DNA of 64,000 nucleotides from Mycolicibacterium wolinskyi (GTDB taxonomy: Bacteria > Actinomycetota > Actinomycetes > Mycobacteriales > Mycobacteriaceae). The notes under the pieces are model-generated. The model was not told the origin of the DNA, did not search any database, and saw only the letters and a list, made by a program, of their open reading frames with translations. The stretch lies in assembly GCF_002101965.1 (NCBI RefSeq), contig NZ_LQQA01000017.1, positions 186,001-250,000 on the forward strand. The letters are read 5' to 3'. Shown one piece after another: positions 41,194 to 51,886 of the stretch; positions within the stretch are counted from its first letter, which is position 1, and each line of letters begins with the position of its first letter. A program made the position numbers and the translations under genes.

Positions 41194-41793
41194 TTACTGA
41201 GCGGTACGGCTCATCAGCCGCTCGACGTACTTGGCGATGACGTCGACCTCGAGGTTCACCTGCGCACCGACGTCCGCGTGGCCGACCGTGGTGAGCTCAC
41301 GCGTGGTCGGGATCAGCGACACCTCGAACCAGTCGTCGCCCAAGCCGGAGACGGTCAACGACACCCCGTCGACGGTGATCGAACCCTTCTCGACCACATA
41401 CCTCGACAGCGACTCGGGCAGGCCGATCCGCACAACCTCCCAATGCTCGGACGGCGTGCGCGAAATCACATGTCCGGTGCCGTCGACATGCCCCTGGACG
41501 ATGTGTCCACCGAGGCGGCTGTTCACGGCCGCGGCACGTTCCAAATTGACGCGGCCGCCGACCTCGAGCTTCTGCAGGCTGGACCGGTTGAGGGTCTCGG
41601 CCATGACGTCGGCGGTGAAGATCCCGTCGGGCCGGATGTCCACGACGGTCAGACACACGCCGTTCACCGCGATCGAATCCCCGTGCCGCGCGTCGGCGGT
41701 CACGATGGGCCCGCGGATGGCCAACCGCGCGGCATCGGCGAGGTCCTCCTTGTCGACGAGGACGCCCAGCTCTTCAACGATTCCGGTGAACAC
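41194..41793 (-). CDS. ribE: riboflavin synthase, alpha subunit
   Basis: A 199-residue enzyme dismuting two lumazines into riboflavin; M. tuberculosis calls it ribC. The tandem barrel repeats are visible: FTGIVEELGVL and GDSIAVNGVCLTVVDI in the first half, GHIVQGHVDGTG at the junction, and KGSITVDGVSLTVSGL in the second. The GTG at 41793 gives the invariant MFTGIVEE start; the longer open frame is not real. A 98-bp gap lies before ribBA, in which I see no FMN riboswitch. It is divergent from lprG. Confidence 0.96.
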   Translation of the reverse strand: MFTGIVEELGVLVDKEDLADAARLAIRGPIVTADARHGDSIAVNGVCLTVVDIRPDGIFTADVMAETLNRSSLQKLEVGGRVNLERAAAVNSRLGGHIVQGHVDGTGHVISRTPSEHWEVVRIGLPESLSRYVVEKGSITVDGVSLTVSGLGDDWFEVSLIPTTRELTTVGHADVGAQVNLEVDVIAKYVERLMSRTAQ

Positions 41794-41891
41794 GAGGACC
41801 AGAGTATTCAGTCGGTGACCGGTTGGAGAAACGGCCGCACACGTGAGGAGCGAAAAGACAGTTCGTCGCGGCAAGCCTCTACGATGCAGTC

Positions 41892-42605
41892 ATGCAGACG
41901 CGCCCACGCTTCGCAGTCCAATCCTTGCTCGCCGTTCTTTTCGCCTCCGTTGCGCTCGTCGCGGGGTGCTCGTCGTCGGAGAAGACGTCCGACGCTCCGC
42001 TTCCCGACGCCACGACGCTGTTGCAGGAGTCCTCGGCGGCGACCAAGAGCCAGCAGAGCGTGCACCTGCTGCTGACCGTGCAGGGCACGATCGAAGGGCT
42101 GCCGGTCGAGAAACTCGACGGTGACCTGACCAACGCTCCGGCAGTCGCCGCGCAGGGCACCGCAGATCTCATCGCGTTCGGCCAGAAGATCGCCGACGCG
42201 CAATTCGTCGTCGCCGACGGCAATCTGTATGCCGCGCTCACGCCCGGTGACCCGCTGTCGAACTACGGCGCGGCCGCCAACATCTACGACGTCTCGGCCA
42301 TCCTCAACCCCGACACCGGCCTGGCCAACGTGCTCGCGAACTTCAGTGACGCCAAGGCCGAGGGCCGTGAGTCGATCAACGGCACCGAGGGTGTCCGTGT
42401 GACCGGCAACGTCAGCGCCGACGCCGTCAACAAGATCGCACCGCAGCTCAAGGCGAGCGGTCCGGTGCCGGGCACCGCGTGGATCACCGATGACGACAAG
42501 CACACCCTGCTGCAGGCCAAGCTGGAGCCCACGCCAGGAAACAGCGTCACGATGACCCTGTCGGACTGGGGTAAGCAGGTCACTGTCACCAAGCCCGCTC
42601 CCTGA
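41892..42605 (+). CDS. lprG: LprG-family lipoprotein (lipid carrier)
   Basis: A 237-residue cell-envelope lipoprotein of the LppX/LprG family that carries triacylated glycolipids and triacylglycerol across the periplasm and aids lipoarabinomannan surface display. It has a signal peptide with lipobox LVAGC at about residues 22-26, then the lipid-pocket fold ([65 protein letters not shown]). Its stop overlaps the MFS gene start as TGATG. The lprG-p55 pair is conserved across mycobacteria. Confidence 0.95.
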   Translation: MQTRPRFAVQSLLAVLFASVALVAGCSSSEKTSDAPLPDATTLLQESSAATKSQQSVHLLLTVQGTIEGLPVEKLDGDLTNAPAVAAQGTADLIAFGQKIADAQFVVADGNLYAALTPGDPLSNYGAAANIYDVSAILNPDTGLANVLANFSDAKAEGRESINGTEGVRVTGNVSADAVNKIAPQLKASGPVPGTAWITDDDKHTLLQAKLEPTPGNSVTMTLSDWGKQVTVTKPAP

Positions 42606-44284
42606 TGCGGACCGCTGACGCGGTGACTTCCCGCGGAAACCGCACGATCGCGATCAGCGCGGGCAGCCTCGCCGTGCTGCTCGGCGCCCTCGACACCTAT
42701 GTCGTGATCACGATCATGGTCGACATCATGAAAGACGTCGGCATCGCGATCAACAAGATCCAGCAGGTCACGCCGATCATCACGGGTTATCTGCTCGGCT
42801 ATATCGCCGCCATGCCGCTGCTGGGCCGCGCGTCCGATCGGTTCGGCCGCAAGATGCTGATCCAGGTGGGGTTGGCCGGTTTCGCGATCGGATCGGTGAT
42901 CACCGCGCTCTCGGGCGATCTGACCACCCTTGTGATCGGCCGCATCGTGCAGGGCACCGCGAGCGGCGCCCTGCTGCCGGTCACGCTGGCCCTGGCCGCC
43001 GATCTGTGGTCGGCGCGTAACCGCGCCGGTGTTCTGGGCGGGGTGGGTGCCGCGCAGGAGTTGGGAGCGGTCCTGGGCCCGGTCTACGGCATCACGCTCG
43101 TCTGGCTGTTCAGCCACTGGCAGGCGGTGTTCTGGGTCAACGTGCCGCTGGCCGTCATCGCGATGGTGATGATCCACTTCAGCCTGCCGCCACGAGACAA
43201 AGACCAACCCCCGGAGAAGGTAGACGTCGTCGGCGGTGTGCTGCTGGCGATCGCGCTCGGCCTGGCCGTCGTGGGTCTCTACAACCCCGAACCCGACGGC
43301 AAGCAGGTACTGCCCAGCTGGGGCCTGCCGGTTCTGGCTGGTGCGTTGATCGCAACGGTCGCGTTCTTCGCGTGGGAGAAGGTCGCCAAGACCCGGCTGA
43401 TAGAGCCCGCAGGCGTGCACTTCCGGCCGTTCCTGGCGGCCCTCGGCGCGTCGCTGTGCGCCGGTGCGGCATTGATGGTCACCTTGGTCAACGTCGAGCT
43501 CTTCGGCCAGGGCGTGCTCGGTCAGGATCAGAACGAAGCGGCGTTCCTGTTGCTGCGGTTCTTGATCGCATTGCCCATCGGCGCGCTGCTCGGTGGCTGG
43601 CTGGCCACCAGGATCGGTGACCGGGCCGTCGCGTTCATCGGTCTGGTGATCGCGGCCGGCGGCTTCTGGCTGGTGTCGCACTGGTCGATCGACGTGTTGT
43701 CGGCCCGCCACGACCTTGGCCTGTTCAGCCTGCCGGTGCTCGACACCGACCTCGCGATCGTCGGGCTCGGGCTCGGCCTGGTGATCGGCCCGCTGACCTC
43801 GGCGACGTTGCGCGTGGTTCCGTCCGCACAGCACGGCATCGCGTCGGCGCTCGTGGTGGTCGCCCGCATGATCGGCATGCTGATCGGCATCGCGGCACTG
43901 TCGGCGTGGGGTCTGTACCGGTTCAACCAGCACCTGGCGACCCTGGCCGCGACCAACAACGCCGGTCCGATGTCGCTGGCCGAGCGGCTGTCCGCACAGG
44001 CCGAACGGTATCGCGAGGCGTACGTGATGATGTACGGCGACATCTTCTTGATCGCCGCCGTCGTGTGCATCATCGGCGCGGTGTTGGGCCTGTTGATCAG
44101 CGCCCGCCACGAGCATGCCGACGACGTCGAACCGCCTTCCGGGCCACGCCGCGACGACGCGGATTCCGACGATGCGCCCACCGAGCTGCTAGACCTTCCG
44201 ACGCAGGCACTTCCGACCCAGTCGGCCGATGAGACGGTTCGGTTACCGGGTCAGCAGCCGCCGGGTCGGCACCGTGCGCCCTGA
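42605..44284 (+). CDS. p55: MFS efflux transporter P55
   Basis: A 559-residue major facilitator (DHA2-type, 14 membrane segments) that works with LprG in triacylglycerol/lipid export and intrinsic drug tolerance. It shows [22 protein letters not shown] in segment 1 (motif D-like), [15 protein letters not shown] (motif A, residues about 75-90), and [23 protein letters not shown]; near the end a hydrophilic Pro/Asp-rich tail of about 55 residues is cytoplasmic. It is fully overlapped in translation with lprG. Confidence 0.94.
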   Translation: MRTADAVTSRGNRTIAISAGSLAVLLGALDTYVVITIMVDIMKDVGIAINKIQQVTPIITGYLLGYIAAMPLLGRASDRFGRKMLIQVGLAGFAIGSVITALSGDLTTLVIGRIVQGTASGALLPVTLALAADLWSARNRAGVLGGVGAAQELGAVLGPVYGITLVWLFSHWQAVFWVNVPLAVIAMVMIHFSLPPRDKDQPPEKVDVVGGVLLAIALGLAVVGLYNPEPDGKQVLPSWGLPVLAGALIATVAFFAWEKVAKTRLIEPAGVHFRPFLAALGASLCAGAALMVTLVNVELFGQGVLGQDQNEAAFLLLRFLIALPIGALLGGWLATRIGDRAVAFIGLVIAAGGFWLVSHWSIDVLSARHDLGLFSLPVLDTDLAIVGLGLGLVIGPLTSATLRVVPSAQHGIASALVVVARMIGMLIGIAALSAWGLYRFNQHLATLAATNNAGPMSLAERLSAQAERYREAYVMMYGDIFLIAAVVCIIGAVLGLLISARHEHADDVEPPSGPRRDDADSDDAPTELLDLPTQALPTQSADETVRLPGQQPPGRHRAP

Positions 44285-44289
44285 CGCGG

Positions 44290-44448
44290 TCAGCAGCGTT
44301 CGACACCGGGGCGCAGGAGCCGCGGCAGCTCTTCGCCGGTTTGCGGTCGTTTGCCGGGCAGGACGACACGGAGCGGAGCGCACACCAGGCTGCGGACCGC
44401 GCGTGGCGTTAGCGGGGAGATACTGAGCCAGTCCTGCAGTGCAGTCAC
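44290..44448 (-). CDS. small 52-residue protein of unknown function
   Basis: The GTG at 44448 has a strong ribosome-binding site, AAAGGAAA, five bases upstream. The 52-residue product begins VTALQDWLSISPLTPRA and ends LLRPGVERC. Third codon positions are GC-rich and the only stop is the final TGA, as for a real gene. A -10-like TACACT lies at 44514-44509, 60 bp upstream. It is basic, has no membrane segment or motif I recognise, and converges on p55. It is too short to have been called by length. Confidence 0.5.
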   Translation of the reverse strand: MTALQDWLSISPLTPRAVRSLVCAPLRVVLPGKRPQTGEELPRLLRPGVERC

Positions 44449-44562
44449 GCTCGTTTCCTTTGCTCGTGTTCACCCAGCGCATGTCGGCAGTGAACGCGCT
44501 TTGGTACGAGTGTACCGAGGCACCGGCCGCAAAACCGGTGTCAACCGGGCCGTCGGCGCCTG

Positions 44563-45570
44563 TCAGTTGGGTACGAGACTCAGTAAGACATCGGGGCCGA
44601 TCGCCTCGATCCCGTCGAACCGCCAGCGTTGCGCGTGGGCGATGCTGAGGACACCCACGTCGTCGACTGCGGTGATCGGCCCGCCGAGCAGAATCGGCGC
44701 GACGTACGCCAGGATCCGGTTCACCACACCGGCCCGCAGGAATGCGCCCGCCAATGTCGGCCCGCCCTCGACCAACACGTCGGTGCGGTCGGCGAGCGAC
44801 CGGATCACCTCGTGCGGGTCGTGGGTGCGGATCACCATGGTGCGCGAATCATCGTTGAGCACTTTGGAATCCGACGAGACCTCGCGCTCGCCCACGACCA
44901 CGCGCAGCGGCTGGCGGTCGGCCAAGGTGCCGTCGGGCAGCCTTGCCGTCAGCGCCGGATCGTCGAAGAAGACGGTGCCGGTACCTACCACGATGGCCTC
45001 GGCGACCGCGCGCCTGCGGTGCACATCGGCCCGTGCGGCCTCGCTGGTGATCCACTGACTCGATCCGTCGGCCGCGGCGCTGCGCCCATCCACGCTCGTG
45101 GCGAACTTCCACGTCACGTGAGGGAGCCCCGTGCGTTGCTTGTGCAGCCACTCGCGTAACGGCCCTCGGGAAACCTCGTCGGCCAGCACCCCGGCGGTGA
45201 CCTCGATGCCCGCATCGGCCATCCGTGCCGAGCCGCCTGCCGCGACCGGGTTCGGATCGCCGACGGCGTAGACGACGCGCGAAACTCCTGCCGCCACAAG
45301 GGCATCGACGCAGGGTGGGGTGCGGCCATGATGGTTGCACGGTTCGAGCGTGACGACCGCAGTGCCGCCTGCGGCCCGGTGCCCGGCGTCTCGCAGTGCC
45401 ATCACTTCGGCGTGCGGCCCGCCCGGCGGCTGGGTCCCACCGACCCCGGCGACCTGCCCATCGGCGTCCAATATCACCGCACCCACCGGCGGATTGGGAT
45501 ACGTCGAACCCTTGACCCGCTCGGCCTGCTCGATGGCCAGCCGCATGGCGGCCTCGGGCTCAGCGGTCAC
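44563..45570 (-). CDS. ribD: bifunctional riboflavin deaminase/reductase
   Basis: A 335-residue enzyme for steps two and three of riboflavin synthesis; M. tuberculosis calls it ribG. The N-terminal deaminase has zinc motif PHAEVMAL near residue 54 and [17 protein letters not shown] near 76. The reductase domain has [42 protein letters not shown] and [17 protein letters not shown]. The start overlaps the rpe stop as GTGA. Other riboflavin genes lie 3-5 kb away. Confidence 0.95.
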   Translation of the reverse strand: MTAEPEAAMRLAIEQAERVKGSTYPNPPVGAVILDADGQVAGVGGTQPPGGPHAEVMALRDAGHRAAGGTAVVTLEPCNHHGRTPPCVDALVAAGVSRVVYAVGDPNPVAAGGSARMADAGIEVTAGVLADEVSRGPLREWLHKQRTGLPHVTWKFATSVDGRSAAADGSSQWITSEAARADVHRRRAVAEAIVVGTGTVFFDDPALTARLPDGTLADRQPLRVVVGEREVSSDSKVLNDDSRTMVIRTHDPHEVIRSLADRTDVLVEGGPTLAGAFLRAGVVNRILAYVAPILLGGPITAVDDVGVLSIAHAQRWRFDGIEAIGPDVLLSLVPN

Positions 45571-46244
45571 AGTGTCAGGTGCTTGGAGGCGCTTGCGGCC
45601 CGCTGCCGCAGGGATTTCACCGCGGCGGCGGGATCGGCTGCGCTGTAGACGGCGGACCCGGCGACGAAGCAGTCGACTCCCGCCTCGGCCGCCTGCGCGA
45701 TCGTATCGGCGTTCACGCCGCCGTCGATCTCGACGACGACCGTGAGCTCACCGGAGTCCACGAGCCGGCGTGCCGTGCCGACCTTCGCCAAGACCTCGGG
45801 GATGAACTTCTGGCCACCGAATCCCGGTTCCACCGACATCACCAGCAACGTGTCGAACTCCCGGAGGATCTCCAGATACGGCTCGAGCGGGGTGCCGGGT
45901 TTCACCGAGAGACCGGCCTTGGCGCCGGCCGCGCGGATGTCACGGGCGACGGCGACGGGATTGTCGGTGGCCTCCGCGTGAAACGTGACGTTGTACGCGC
46001 CGGCCTCGGCGTACGGCGGCGCCCACCGCTCCGGGTCCTCGATCATCAGATGGCAGTCCATCGGGATGTCGGTGACTTTGAGCAGCGACTCGACCACCGG
46101 CAGGCCGAGCGTCAGGTTCGGCACGAAGTGGTTGTCCATCACGTCGACGTGCAGCCAGTCGGCGCCGGACACCGCGGCCACCTCGTCGGCGAGCCGCGCG
46201 AAATCCGCGGACAGGATGGAGGGCGCGATGAGCGGTTCAGCCAT
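45567..46244 (-). CDS. rpe: ribulose-phosphate 3-epimerase
   Basis: A 225-residue TIM-barrel enzyme of the pentose phosphate pathway interconverting ribulose 5-phosphate and xylulose 5-phosphate. Motifs: [16 protein letters not shown] near residue 6, [18 protein letters not shown] near 31 (metal-binding His, Asp), [12 protein letters not shown] near 63, [18 protein letters not shown] near 135, and [10 protein letters not shown] near 173. It supplies ribulose 5-phosphate, a precursor of the riboflavin pathway encoded next door. Confidence 0.97.
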   Translation of the reverse strand: MAEPLIAPSILSADFARLADEVAAVSGADWLHVDVMDNHFVPNLTLGLPVVESLLKVTDIPMDCHLMIEDPERWAPPYAEAGAYNVTFHAEATDNPVAVARDIRAAGAKAGLSVKPGTPLEPYLEILREFDTLLVMSVEPGFGGQKFIPEVLAKVGTARRLVDSGELTVVVEIDGGVNADTIAQAAEAGVDCFVAGSAVYSAADPAAAVKSLRQRAASASKHLTL

Positions 46245-46248
46245 GTGG

Positions 46249-47637
46249 CTAATCTACTTTCAGTGCTGCCGCGAACATCGCATCGGTCCCCTGCCGGTGC
46301 GGCCACAGCTGGACGTGGGGGCCGTCGCCGAGGTCGTCGACCGGGTCGAACAGCGGCCGGGTGTCCAGCGCGGTCACCGGGTGGCGCCGCAGCGCATCGG
46401 CCACGACTCCGACGGTTTCGGCGAGGTGCGGCGAACACGTGGCATACAGCACGACCCCGCCGGGCCGGGTCAGCTTGATCGCTGCCGAGAGCAGTTCGCG
46501 TTGCAGCTTCGCGAGTCCGGGGACGTCGCCCGGCTGACGTCGCCAGCGCGCCTCGGGCCGGCGTCGCAACGCGCCGAGCCCCGTGCAGGGCGCGTCGACG
46601 AGCACCCGGTCGAAGCCGGGTTGCAGGTCGGAGTCGCGCCCGTCGACGCGATGCACGTCGACGTCGAGGCCACGGGTGTTCTGCTCGACCAGATCGGCCC
46701 GCCGCTCCCCCGGCTCCACCGCGGTGACGTGCGCTCCCGATGCCTTGCCGATCGCGGCCAGCAGGGCCGTCTTGCCGCCCGGCCCCGCACACAGATCGAG
46801 CCAGCGGCCGTTGTCGGCCCCGTCGACCTCGGCGAGCGTCAGTGCGCGGGCGACGAGCTGGCTGCCCTCGTCCTGTACCTGCGCGGCACCTTCGCGGACC
46901 GCGCTCAGCCGGCCGGGATCACCACCCGACAGGTACACCGCGTACGGCGAATACCGGCCGACGGTTCCGCCGGTCTGCGCCGCCAGTTCCTCGGCGGTCA
47001 GTGCGGTCGGTCGCGCCGCGAGGTGCACCACGGGCCGTTCGTCGTCGCTCGCCAACAATGCATCGAGTTCGCCTGCCTCGGCGCCGAGTGCATCGGTGAA
47101 CGCCTGGGCGATCCACCGCGGGTGGGCATGGACGAACGCGGCGTGCCCGACCGGATCGGCGGCCGCGGACGGCGCGAGTTCATCGGTCCAGGACTGCTCG
47201 TCGCGCGAGGCGATCGTGCGCAGCACGCCGTTGACGAAACCGGCACGGGCGGAATCGAATTCGATACCCGCCTGCTCGACGGTCGTCGACACCGCCGCGT
47301 GCGGCTCGACCCTGGTGCGCAGCAACTGGTAGGTGCCGAGCCGAAGGAGATCGAGCAAGACGGGATCGATCCGCTCCGGTGGTCGCCCGGCCGCGCGTTC
47401 AATGACCGCGTCGAGCAAACCGCGGGTCCGGCACGCGCCATAGGCCAGCTCGGTGGCGAACGCCGCGTCACGGCCCTCGATGCCGCGTTCGCGCAGCAGC
47501 GCGGGCAGCGCGAGGTTGGCGTACGAATCGCGTTCCGACACCGCACGCAGTACGTCGAAGGCGGCTTGCCGGGCCGGATCGAGCGGTTTGCGCCGCGGCG
47601 GACGTTTGCGCTGCGGACGGTTCGGTGGTCTGGTCAT
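46249..47637 (-). CDS. rsmB: 16S rRNA (cytosine-C5) methyltransferase, RsmB/Fmu family
   Basis: A 462-residue SAM-dependent methyltransferase for 16S rRNA. The N-terminal third is a NusB-like RNA-binding domain ([23 protein letters not shown]). The catalytic part has the SAM motif [44 protein letters not shown] (motif IV PC) and [16 protein letters not shown] (motif VI TC nucleophile region). The ATG at 47637 overlaps the fmt stop. The first 15 residues are basic and Pro-rich. Confidence 0.95.
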   Translation of the reverse strand: MTRPPNRPQRKRPPRRKPLDPARQAAFDVLRAVSERDSYANLALPALLRERGIEGRDAAFATELAYGACRTRGLLDAVIERAAGRPPERIDPVLLDLLRLGTYQLLRTRVEPHAAVSTTVEQAGIEFDSARAGFVNGVLRTIASRDEQSWTDELAPSAAADPVGHAAFVHAHPRWIAQAFTDALGAEAGELDALLASDDERPVVHLAARPTALTAEELAAQTGGTVGRYSPYAVYLSGGDPGRLSAVREGAAQVQDEGSQLVARALTLAEVDGADNGRWLDLCAGPGGKTALLAAIGKASGAHVTAVEPGERRADLVEQNTRGLDVDVHRVDGRDSDLQPGFDRVLVDAPCTGLGALRRRPEARWRRQPGDVPGLAKLQRELLSAAIKLTRPGGVVLYATCSPHLAETVGVVADALRRHPVTALDTRPLFDPVDDLGDGPHVQLWPHRQGTDAMFAAALKVD

Positions 47638-48563
47638 GACGCGTGCACCGAATCGTCGAGACGCGCACCGCGAGCCCAGTCGGCGGCGTTCATGAGCTTC
47701 TTGCCCGGCGGCTGAATCTGGCCGAGCCGCACCGGATGCGAACCCGTTCCGACTTCGACGCTGTTGCGCCCCACCCGGATCGCGCCGGGCGGCAACGGAT
47801 CTGCGGATTCCGCCAACTCGACTGGGCCAACCTTGATCCGCAGGTCGCCGATCATCGTCCACGCCCCCGGATTCGGTGTGACCGCACGGATCCGGCGGTC
47901 GACGACGTGTGCCGGCAGATCCCAGCGCACCCTGGCCGACTCGACGGTGATCTTGGGTGCGACGGTGACGCCGTCGGCCGGCTGCGGCACCGCGGTCAGC
48001 GAGCCGTCGGCGATGCCGTCCAGCGTGGTCTCCAGCAGCATGGCCCCCGAAATCGCAAGGCGGTCAAGGAGTTCGCCCGCGGTGTCGGTGTCCCGCACGG
48101 TTTCGGTGACCACGCCGTACACCGGGCCGGAGTCGAGCGCCGGTTCGATGAGAAACGTCGTGGCTCCCGTGACGGAATCCCCTGCGGCAATCGCGGCCTG
48201 CACCGGAGCAGCCCCGCGCCAGGCGGGCAACAACGAGAAGTGCAGATTGATCCAGCCGTGCGGCGGTACGGCGAGCAGCCGTCGGCTCAGCAGCGCGCCG
48301 TAGGCCACGACCGCGCAGCAGTCCGGTGCGAGCCCACGCAACTCGGCGACGAATTCGTCGTCGTTGGGGCGCGCGGGCCGCAACACGGGTATGTCGTGTT
48401 CGATAGCCAGCCGTGCCACCGGAGACGGCGCGGGTTTGCCGCGTCGGCCGGCCGCCGCATCGGGACGGGTGAGCACCGCAACCACGTCGTGGTTGGGCGA
48501 TTCGATCAGTCGCCGTAGTGCCGGCAGTGCCGGCTCCGGAGTACCAGCGAAGACGAGACGCAC
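47634..48563 (-). CDS. fmt: methionyl-tRNA formyltransferase
   Basis: A 309-residue enzyme adding a formyl group to initiator Met-tRNA. Motifs: [18 protein letters not shown] at the start, [26 protein letters not shown] near residue 105 (the SLLPxWRGAAP signature) and [19 protein letters not shown]. The C-terminal anticodon-arm domain is present. It begins with ATG 48563 and is directly followed by rsmB with overlapping stop-start. Confidence 0.97.
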   Translation of the reverse strand: MRLVFAGTPEPALPALRRLIESPNHDVVAVLTRPDAAAGRRGKPAPSPVARLAIEHDIPVLRPARPNDDEFVAELRGLAPDCCAVVAYGALLSRRLLAVPPHGWINLHFSLLPAWRGAAPVQAAIAAGDSVTGATTFLIEPALDSGPVYGVVTETVRDTDTAGELLDRLAISGAMLLETTLDGIADGSLTAVPQPADGVTVAPKITVESARVRWDLPAHVVDRRIRAVTPNPGAWTMIGDLRIKVGPVELAESADPLPPGAIRVGRNSVEVGTGSHPVRLGQIQPPGKKLMNAADWARGARLDDSVHAS

Positions 48564-48621
48564 CGAACCAGTCTAGGGATCGCCGACAGCTCGACGGCAG
48601 CGGGCAGGCGCCGAGGCTCGA

Positions 48622-49503
48622 TCACCCAGCGCGGACGACGGGTGTGTCGGCGTCCGCGTACTCGTCGCGGATCCGGTCGGCCAGTTCGAGGACCCCGCAC
48701 GTGCTGTGCAGCGCCGCCTTCGCGCGCTCGACCGCTGGAACGCCGGGAGCGACGACCGGCGCCTCGACACTGACGGGTGTATGCGGCGGCATCGCGAGCA
48801 ACAGCGCGAGCAGGTCGAGGCCCCCGGAGCCGGGCAGCAACCTCGCCACTCGTGACTGATACACCAAATCCTCAGCGCTGCTGGGCAGTTCGGTGGGCGC
48901 ATCGCACAACTGCAGATAGCGGAACCACGACGCGGGAAGGGTGGCGAGGTCCGCGAGTACGTTGTGCCCCCGGTAATAGTGAATGGGGTCGATGAGCAGG
49001 CCGATGTTGCGGTGCCCGGCACGCTCGATGAGCGAGGCGGCCTCGGTGACGTCGCGAACATCGTTGTACGGCATGGGTTCGATGTTCGGCGTGAGCCCGT
49101 AGCCATCGGCCAGCTCGGCCAGTTCGGCAAGATTGTCGGCGGCACGGCTCATGTCGGGATCGTTGCCCGCAACCAGGATTTCGCCGGCTCCCAGATACGC
49201 GCCGGTCTCCAGAAACGCTTCGAAGTCATCGCGCACCCGGGCGGTCGGTGTGAGCCGCAGCACTTCGATGTCACGCAGTTCGATGCCGGTGTCGTCCAAC
49301 CGCTCGCGGGTCTGGCGGATCAGTGGAGTCATGCCGATCGTGGGACGCTGCGGTTCGTCGGCCGTCGCCCGGATCAGGCGCAGGCCCACGGCGTGATACC
49401 CGGCCGCCGCGGCGCAACTGACCATATCGGGAGGGCTGAGTTCGAGCACCGTCAACGGTGCGAGCCCCAGCCTTGCGCGCGCCGCCACCAACTCCACGGA
49501 CAT
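48622..49503 (-). CDS. sugar phosphate isomerase/epimerase-type TIM-barrel protein
   Basis: A 293-residue protein of the xylose isomerase-like TIM-barrel (AP endonuclease 2) superfamily: AAAAGYHAVGLRLIRA, RERLDDTGIELRDIEVLRL, GAGEILVAGNDPDM, NIEPMPYNDVRDVTEAASLIERAGHRNIGLLIDPIHYYRGH, and late VSVEAPVV. The Glu, Asp and His residues are positioned for metal binding. The ATG at 49503 and GTG at 49509 are both plausible starts; AGAAGAG lies seven bases before the GTG. Function cannot be assigned more precisely. Confidence 0.85.
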   Translation of the reverse strand: MSVELVAARARLGLAPLTVLELSPPDMVSCAAAAGYHAVGLRLIRATADEPQRPTIGMTPLIRQTRERLDDTGIELRDIEVLRLTPTARVRDDFEAFLETGAYLGAGEILVAGNDPDMSRAADNLAELAELADGYGLTPNIEPMPYNDVRDVTEAASLIERAGHRNIGLLIDPIHYYRGHNVLADLATLPASWFRYLQLCDAPTELPSSAEDLVYQSRVARLLPGSGGLDLLALLLAMPPHTPVSVEAPVVAPGVPAVERAKAALHSTCGVLELADRIRDEYADADTPVVRAG

Positions 49504-49633
49504 TCTCACCACCAGACTCTTCTGCCCCCTGCAGGCACTCGATTCCGTACCGAAGCGCCCATTGTGGGTGAGCGGGCGCCGAGTTTGGGGCCTACGTCCG
49601 CCCGACACGGGGCAGGTGTGGCGAATCAGTCAC

Positions 49634-50176
49634 TCAGCGGCGCGGCATCTGGTAAAAATCACGCTCCTCCACCGCGGCCAGCCGTGCGACATACATCCAG
49701 GGGATCGTTGCGATCAGGCGGTTCAACTGGCTGACGGCGTCGTTGTAGTACTGGCGCGCGAACGCCAGCTTGTTCTCGGTGTCGGCGAGGTCGTCCTGGA
49801 GATCGAGAAAGTTGTTCGACGAGTTGAGCTGAGGGTAGGCCGATCTCAACGCCAGCACTTCGGCGATGGCATCGTCGAGTTCCGTTTCGGCCGCGCTTCG
49901 CCGCGCCACCGATGTGCTGCGCGTCGCGCTCGTCAGCGCGGCTGTGGCGGCGCTGACCTGGCCCAGCACCGCCTTTTCATGGGCCGCGAAGGCCTGCACG
50001 GTATGTACGAGAGCTGGGATCAGCGCCGCCCGCCTGCTCAGTTCCACGTCGATGCCGGCCAATGCCTCGGCGACATTAACGTCAGCGGCGCGAAGCTTGT
50101 TGTGCCCCACCACGAAACCGGTGAGGACCGACACCGCCAGTATCAGGATCACGATCAACGCCAGAGTCACGTCCAT
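49634..50176 (-). CDS. lemA: LemA-family membrane protein
   Basis: A 180-residue protein with an N-terminal membrane helix (LALIVILILAVSVLTGFVVG) and the long helical LemA domain: ALAGIDVELSRRAALIPALVHTVQAFAAHEKAVL, ELDDAIAEVLALRSAYPQLNSSNNFLDLQDDLADTENKLAFARQYYNDAVSQLNRL. The motif PQLNSSNNFLDLQ and YYNDAV are diagnostic. LemA proteins commonly sit next to DUF2207 or peptidase genes; their role is unclear. The start lies inside the preceding DUF2207 gene (95-bp overlap). Confidence 0.92.
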   Translation of the reverse strand: MDVTLALIVILILAVSVLTGFVVGHNKLRAADVNVAEALAGIDVELSRRAALIPALVHTVQAFAAHEKAVLGQVSAATAALTSATRSTSVARRSAAETELDDAIAEVLALRSAYPQLNSSNNFLDLQDDLADTENKLAFARQYYNDAVSQLNRLIATIPWMYVARLAAVEERDFYQMPRR

Positions 50177-51839
50177 CGCCGCCTCCTCCGCCGGTGGAAT
50201 CCCAGCTGGACTGCGATGTCGAGCTGTACCAATCCGGTTGAGGCGCAGGAGTGCCGATGCTGTCGTGGTATTTCTTGGCCCACAGTGCAGCCGTGCCGGC
50301 CGCCACCGCGAACGGAACGTAGGCGAGGTAGAGATCTTTACGGGCGGCGAAATCGAAGCGTGTCTCGGCGGAGTCGGTGGACAGCAGCCGATGAAAGCCG
50401 CCTACGCGCGACCACAGATCCCGCCCGGCGAGGGTTCGCCGCGTTCCCACACCGTCCTGCCATGAACCCACCGACAGCACGAAGAAGACCGCGAACGGCA
50501 GCCCCCACATGGTGACGGGAATGCCGAACCACAGCCAGAATCCGCCGAGCGCGGCGAAAAACGCGAACGCGTTCGCGGTGCGCACCCAGAGCTCCTTGCG
50601 ACGGTTGACGAGCAGACCCCCGTCGAACGCCCACTTCTTCACCGCGGCGGTCATGTCCGTCTTGGCCCTGCTGAGTTTCTGCCCGGACTTGACGGTGCGT
50701 TTGGCCGCGAACTCGGCACCGGGCTGCATCACCTTGAGCGCGGACCCCACTGCGACGCTAACGGGGTCGACGTCAGCCCACGCCCCTGGCTCGGCGAGCC
50801 CGCGAACGTTCCATTGCTTGTCGCTGACCTGCCGCAACTCGACGAGTCGACGCTCGGCGAGATAAAGCAGTGTGGCGGTGAGTCCGTTCTTCGGGACACT
50901 CTCGGTACGGATGTACTCCGTCTGCACCGGCCCGAGCCCATCCGGCGGTCCATACTGCAGCGGAAATCCGGGGGTCGGCTCGCTCGTGGTTCGTGACCAG
51001 AAATAGGCGAGCAGCCCGAGCGCGACCGACAACCCGGCCACCCACAGCACCGCGGTCAACGACCGTCCCAGGATCCGGTCCCAGGTGTGCGGCCAGGGCA
51101 AGCTCACCTGTGGCGGCGTGGTTACATCGACGCCGGCCCGCAGCGTGACCGGCGTATGCGGACCCAGATCCAGCGCTTGCATGCGCACGGTGTTGCCACT
51201 GACGGCCAGGTCCCGGCATGCGCGGCCGACCCCGGTCCCCACGCTGCACTCGGCACCCGTGATGTCGGCGGGCAAGGTAACCGAGATCTCTGCCCGCTCG
51301 ATCGTGTTGTTCCAGGCCGGTGCGATGACGTTCCAGTAGAAGACCGACCGCGAGTTGGGATCGCCGGTGGATTCGGCGAACTGTTTGTCGGCGCCGACGC
51401 TTCCGGGATCCAGCACGCCGGGGATCGTGTAACGGATCTCGAAGACGTGGCTGCCCCAGTCGAGCGTCACGTCGGGATCACCGATTCTTGCGACCCGGAA
51501 CCGTTTGTCGCCGGCCCACTGCAGCTGATAGGGCGCGGGCCGTCCGTCGAGCCGGACCGAAGTGATGTCCGGCTCCTGCCGCAGTCGGGGGTTGTTCTGA
51601 TTGGCCACATCCCAGTGCCGGAAGATGCCGTGGCGCCCACTGGGAAAGTCGGCGGTGATGGTCTCCACCGCGTGCAGCCGTCCGTCGGCGTCCACTTGGA
51701 ACTCGGCCTGGTAGTCGGTGATCACCACCGGGTCGGGCGCATCGGCCCGCTCATCGTCGCCGCCGCCGAACACGAGCGGCCAGAGCAACCCAAAACCAAT
51801 GAGCGTCAACGTAAAAAGCCACGCCAACGCCCGTCGCAT
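50082..51839 (-). CDS. DUF2207 predicted membrane protein
   Basis: A 585-residue protein paired with LemA. It has a signal/anchor segment (AWLFTLTLIGFGLLWPLVF), a long extracellular domain (ITDYQAEFQVDADGRLHAVETITADFPSGRHGIFRHW is the DUF2207 signature), then three or four membrane helices and a Gly/Ser-rich tail (SSTSQSSWDSTGGGGGDG). The ATG at 51839 has GGGAGG five bases upstream. The last 95 bp run over the lemA start in another frame; most relatives end near the glycine run, so a late frameshift is conceivable. Confidence 0.85.
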   Translation of the reverse strand: MRRALAWLFTLTLIGFGLLWPLVFGGGDDERADAPDPVVITDYQAEFQVDADGRLHAVETITADFPSGRHGIFRHWDVANQNNPRLRQEPDITSVRLDGRPAPYQLQWAGDKRFRVARIGDPDVTLDWGSHVFEIRYTIPGVLDPGSVGADKQFAESTGDPNSRSVFYWNVIAPAWNNTIERAEISVTLPADITGAECSVGTGVGRACRDLAVSGNTVRMQALDLGPHTPVTLRAGVDVTTPPQVSLPWPHTWDRILGRSLTAVLWVAGLSVALGLLAYFWSRTTSEPTPGFPLQYGPPDGLGPVQTEYIRTESVPKNGLTATLLYLAERRLVELRQVSDKQWNVRGLAEPGAWADVDPVSVAVGSALKVMQPGAEFAAKRTVKSGQKLSRAKTDMTAAVKKWAFDGGLLVNRRKELWVRTANAFAFFAALGGFWLWFGIPVTMWGLPFAVFFVLSVGSWQDGVGTRRTLAGRDLWSRVGGFHRLLSTDSAETRFDFAARKDLYLAYVPFAVAAGTAALWAKKYHDSIGTPAPQPDWYSSTSQSSWDSTGGGGGDGRDSGVDRDPDTGGVGPHRFRGGAQQASRR

Positions 51840-51886
51840 CGCAGCCTCCCGCTCGCCACTCACCGATACCGGGTGAGGTGTCCGCC

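Noticed and set aside
44509-44544. TTGACA (44544-44539, minus strand) with TACACT as a promoter for the small ORF
   Set aside because: The spacer would be 24 bp, too long for a SigA promoter; only the -10-like element was retained as a remark.
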